DNA from: an uncultured bacterium
GTDB lineage: Bacteria > Patescibacteriota > Minisyncoccia > Phycocordibacterales > UBA9973
Assembly: GCA_903907175.1 (NCBI GenBank)
Contig: CAIVNB010000008.1
Location: 1-15,350 of the forward strand
Direction: 5' to 3'
DNA: 15,350 nt
Shown piece after piece: positions 14,145 to 15,350 of this stretch; positions within the stretch are counted from its first letter, which is position 1; each line of letters starts with the position of its first letter. The notes under the pieces are model-generated. The model saw nothing but the letters and a program-made list of their open reading frames with translations, did not search any database and was not told where the DNA came from. Both the position numbers and the translations under genes were made by a program.

Positions 14145-14216
14145 TACTTGTCCCGTTAGAAAATAAATGGGCACAAGAATGTCGGAGAAGTTTTATTAAT
14201 TAAATTTTCTAATAGG
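14145..14216 (+). ncRNA. Candidate structured 5' leader of gpsA-like gene with competing pairings
   Basis: Hairpin P1: CTTGTCCC (14147-14154) pairs with GGGCACAAG (14169-14177, one bulged C) around a 14-nt loop. The loop contains TTAGAAAAT (14156-14164), exactly complementary to ATTTTCTAA (14204-14212), which ends 4 bases before ATG. With the flanks, 14152-14164 can pair with 14204-14216 over 13 positions (one G-U, one mismatch), and this would open the CCC/GGG part of P1. Either a pseudoknot or a two-state switch next to the start codon is possible. I do not recognise a known riboswitch class. Confidence 0.5.
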
Positions 14217-15122
14217 ATGAAAATCACTATAATAGGTAGCGGGCAAATAGGAAGTGCAATCTTGTATTTATTGGAGGAAGCCCAAAAAAATAAAAATGAA
14301 AAATATTTAATCGATATTTACGACAAAGATGAATCAAAAAACTTAAGTAAAAAAACAATAAAAGAATGCCTTCATGGCTCTGATTTTGTTTTTTTATGTA
14401 TTCCCTCTTGGCATTTAGATAAGCTTTTAAAAGAAATTTTAGCTGATACAAAAAAAGATACTGTCTTAATTTCACTATCAAAAGGGATAGAAGCTACTTC
14501 GGAAATGAGCGTTGATCAAATAATTGAAAAAAATATTAAAGGAATGAGATATGCCCTTATCTCAGGACCCATGTTTGCAAAAGAAATAGTAGGCGGCAAA
14601 ATGAGTTTTGGAGTTGTCGCTTCAAAAAATAAAAACGATTTTAAAAAAATAAGTGAACTATTTCGTGGCACAAAATTAAAACTTGAATATTCCAAAAAAG
14701 TTCACTCTGTTGCAATTTCTGGAGTTTTAAAAAATGTTTATACCCTTGCAATAAGTATTATTGATAGCTCTCTCGAAGACAATAACACCAAAGGATACTT
14801 CTCCGCTAAGGGAATTATGGAAATGCAAAAGATAATGAAAATTATGAGATTAGATAAAAAAATAATTCTTGGTACTTCAGGCTTAGGTGATTTTTTTGCA
14901 ACTGTTTCAAGCGAACATTCTCAAAACAGAAAAGTTGGCACAGACATTTCAATCCATGGCAGTACAAATCTATTGAGTGAAGGACTTGTGTCTCTTCCGC
15001 CGTTAATTAAACTTATTGGTAAAAAATACAAAAAACTTCCAATGCTATGTATGCTTGAAAGGATTGTAGTAGAAAAAAAAGACGCAAAAAAAGAAATCGA
15101 AAAATTCCTCGCAGAAATCTAA
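14217..15122 (+). CDS. gpsA: NAD(P)-dependent glycerol-3-phosphate dehydrogenase-like protein
   Basis: A 301-aa protein, somewhat shorter than typical GpsA (about 330). It has a Rossmann start MKITIIGSGQIGSA (GxGxxG 7-12), FLCIPSWHL (59-67), ISLSKGIE (85-92, conserved Lys89), ISGPMFAKEIVGG (115-127), ISGVLKNVYTLA (167-178, catalytic Lys172 and Asn173), and GLGDFFATV (222-230, with D225 and T229). The family SRN motif is SQN here (235-237): the Arg that grips the dihydroxyacetone-phosphate phosphate is Gln. GPS is also GPM. The fold and catalytic lysine say GpsA family: reduction of dihydroxyacetone phosphate to sn-glycerol-3-phosphate for lipid synthesis. The substitutions leave open an altered substrate. 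ATG is preceded immediately by AGG, too close to act as a Shine-Dalgarno sequence. Confidence 0.8.
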   Translation: MKITIIGSGQIGSAILYLLEEAQKNKNEKYLIDIYDKDESKNLSKKTIKECLHGSDFVFLCIPSWHLDKLLKEILADTKKDTVLISLSKGIEATSEMSVDQIIEKNIKGMRYALISGPMFAKEIVGGKMSFGVVASKNKNDFKKISELFRGTKLKLEYSKKVHSVAISGVLKNVYTLAISIIDSSLEDNNTKGYFSAKGIMEMQKIMKIMRLDKKIILGTSGLGDFFATVSSEHSQNRKVGTDISIHGSTNLLSEGLVSLPPLIKLIGKKYKKLPMLCMLERIVVEKKDAKKEIEKFLAEI

Positions 15123-15142
15123 ACTTAATACTGCGGTGTATG

Positions 15143-15179
15143 TTGGACAAAGTTCGAAACTATTTCGAGCAAAATCCAA
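15143..15179. other. Nested inverted repeat downstream of gpsA-like gene
   Basis: An inner stem, GTTCGAAA (15152-15159) with TTTCGAGC (15163-15170, one G-T), has a 3-base loop. It is enclosed by TTGGA (15143-15147) and TCCAA (15175-15179) across CAAA/AAAA internal loops. It lies between the gpsA-like stop and the end of a possible opposite-strand gene, where a terminator is expected, but there is no U-run on either strand. It may be a weak terminator or an mRNA 3' end. Confidence 0.4.
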
Positions 15180-15189
15180 ATGATTAAAG

Positions 15190-15350
15190 TTAATGTGCAC
15201 GCTCGACGCTTTTCTTAATTTCAATATTCTTACCACGCTCTACTAATGTAGTGATGCGAATTCGTAAATGCGGACTCGGAAAATGGAAACAAATATTTTG
15301 GGAATTAGGATTTCCATTTTCCTCGGCTGTATCTTTTGGCGAGATTTCAA
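15190..15350 (-). CDS. Possible partial CDS, unrecognised (N-terminal part outside window)
   Basis: An open minus-strand frame of 52 codons runs from the window edge to TAA at 15190-15192. It ends with a basic tail, VERGKNIEIKKSVERAH. The composition (Glu/Lys/Ile/Asn) is protein-like, and it would converge with the gpsA-like gene. The plus strand is also open from ATG at 15254 to the edge, so the coding strand is not secure. I recognise no family. Base composition here is less AT-rich than in the neighbours. Confidence 0.35.
   Translation of the reverse strand, partial: EISPKDTAEENGNPNSQNICFHFPSPHLRIRITTLVERGKNIEIKKSVERAH

Noticed and set aside
14156..14212. Leader pairing upstream of gpsA read as a simple terminator
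   Set aside because: The 9-bp complementary arms are 39 bases apart and are not followed by a U-run, so attenuation by a standard intrinsic terminator is not supported.

Overview
The window looks like chromosome from an ultrasmall Candidate Phyla Radiation (Patescibacteria, Parcubacteria-like) bacterium. The evidence is indirect: AT-rich DNA, very tight gene packing, almost no Shine-Dalgarno sequences, a compact type IV pilus locus with no secretin gene in view, pilins that all begin with the same FTLIELLVVIAIIGIL segment, and small orphan genes of a CPR-like style. TAA, TAG and TGA all act as stops, so the standard bacterial code fits. The lineage is an inference; there is no rRNA or other marker in the window.

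Layout. Positions 1-2802 (minus strand) hold a surface-glycan style cluster: a GT-C-type membrane glycosyltransferase, a GT2 glycosyltransferase and a truncated SAM methyltransferase, packed with 11- and 4-base overlaps. Positions 2863-4000 hold two type IV pilin genes that share a nearly identical promoter, leader and N-terminal module of about 220 bp. Each has its own terminator and a different C-terminal body. Positions 4044-11561 (minus strand) hold the pilus assembly genes in the order pilM, pilN, pilO, a PilP-like gene, pilB, a lone receiver-domain gene, pilT and pilC, leading into the pilins. A divergent comF (competence phosphoribosyltransferase-like) starts 22 bp from pilM. Next come a cyanophycin-synthetase-like ATP-grasp gene (plus) and an unrecognised conserved-looking 167-aa gene (minus). 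These two converge on a large inverted repeat. A divergent gpsA-like dehydrogenase (plus) follows, and the window ends in a weakly supported partial minus-strand frame.

How the genes work together. PilM/N/O/P-like form the inner-membrane alignment complex, PilC the platform, PilB and PilT the extension and retraction motors, and the receiver protein probably tunes the motors. The pilins are the fibre or tip subunits, and comF next door suggests that the pilus serves DNA uptake. The glycan genes downstream could modify the surface or the pilins, but that is only an inference from position.

The most interesting signals are non-coding. (1) The duplicated pilin 5' leader has three hairpins whose few differences between copies preserve base pairing (one compensatory pair, one wobble change), which suggests a structured regulatory RNA. 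(2) The gpsA-like leader can form two mutually exclusive structures, one of which pairs right up to the start codon. (3) Several genes appear leaderless, with TATAAT six bases before ATG, and pilM/comF share a near-palindromic 22-bp divergent promoter. (4) A 116-bp cruciform-like inverted repeat with a GC-rich core separates the ATP-grasp gene from its convergent neighbour.
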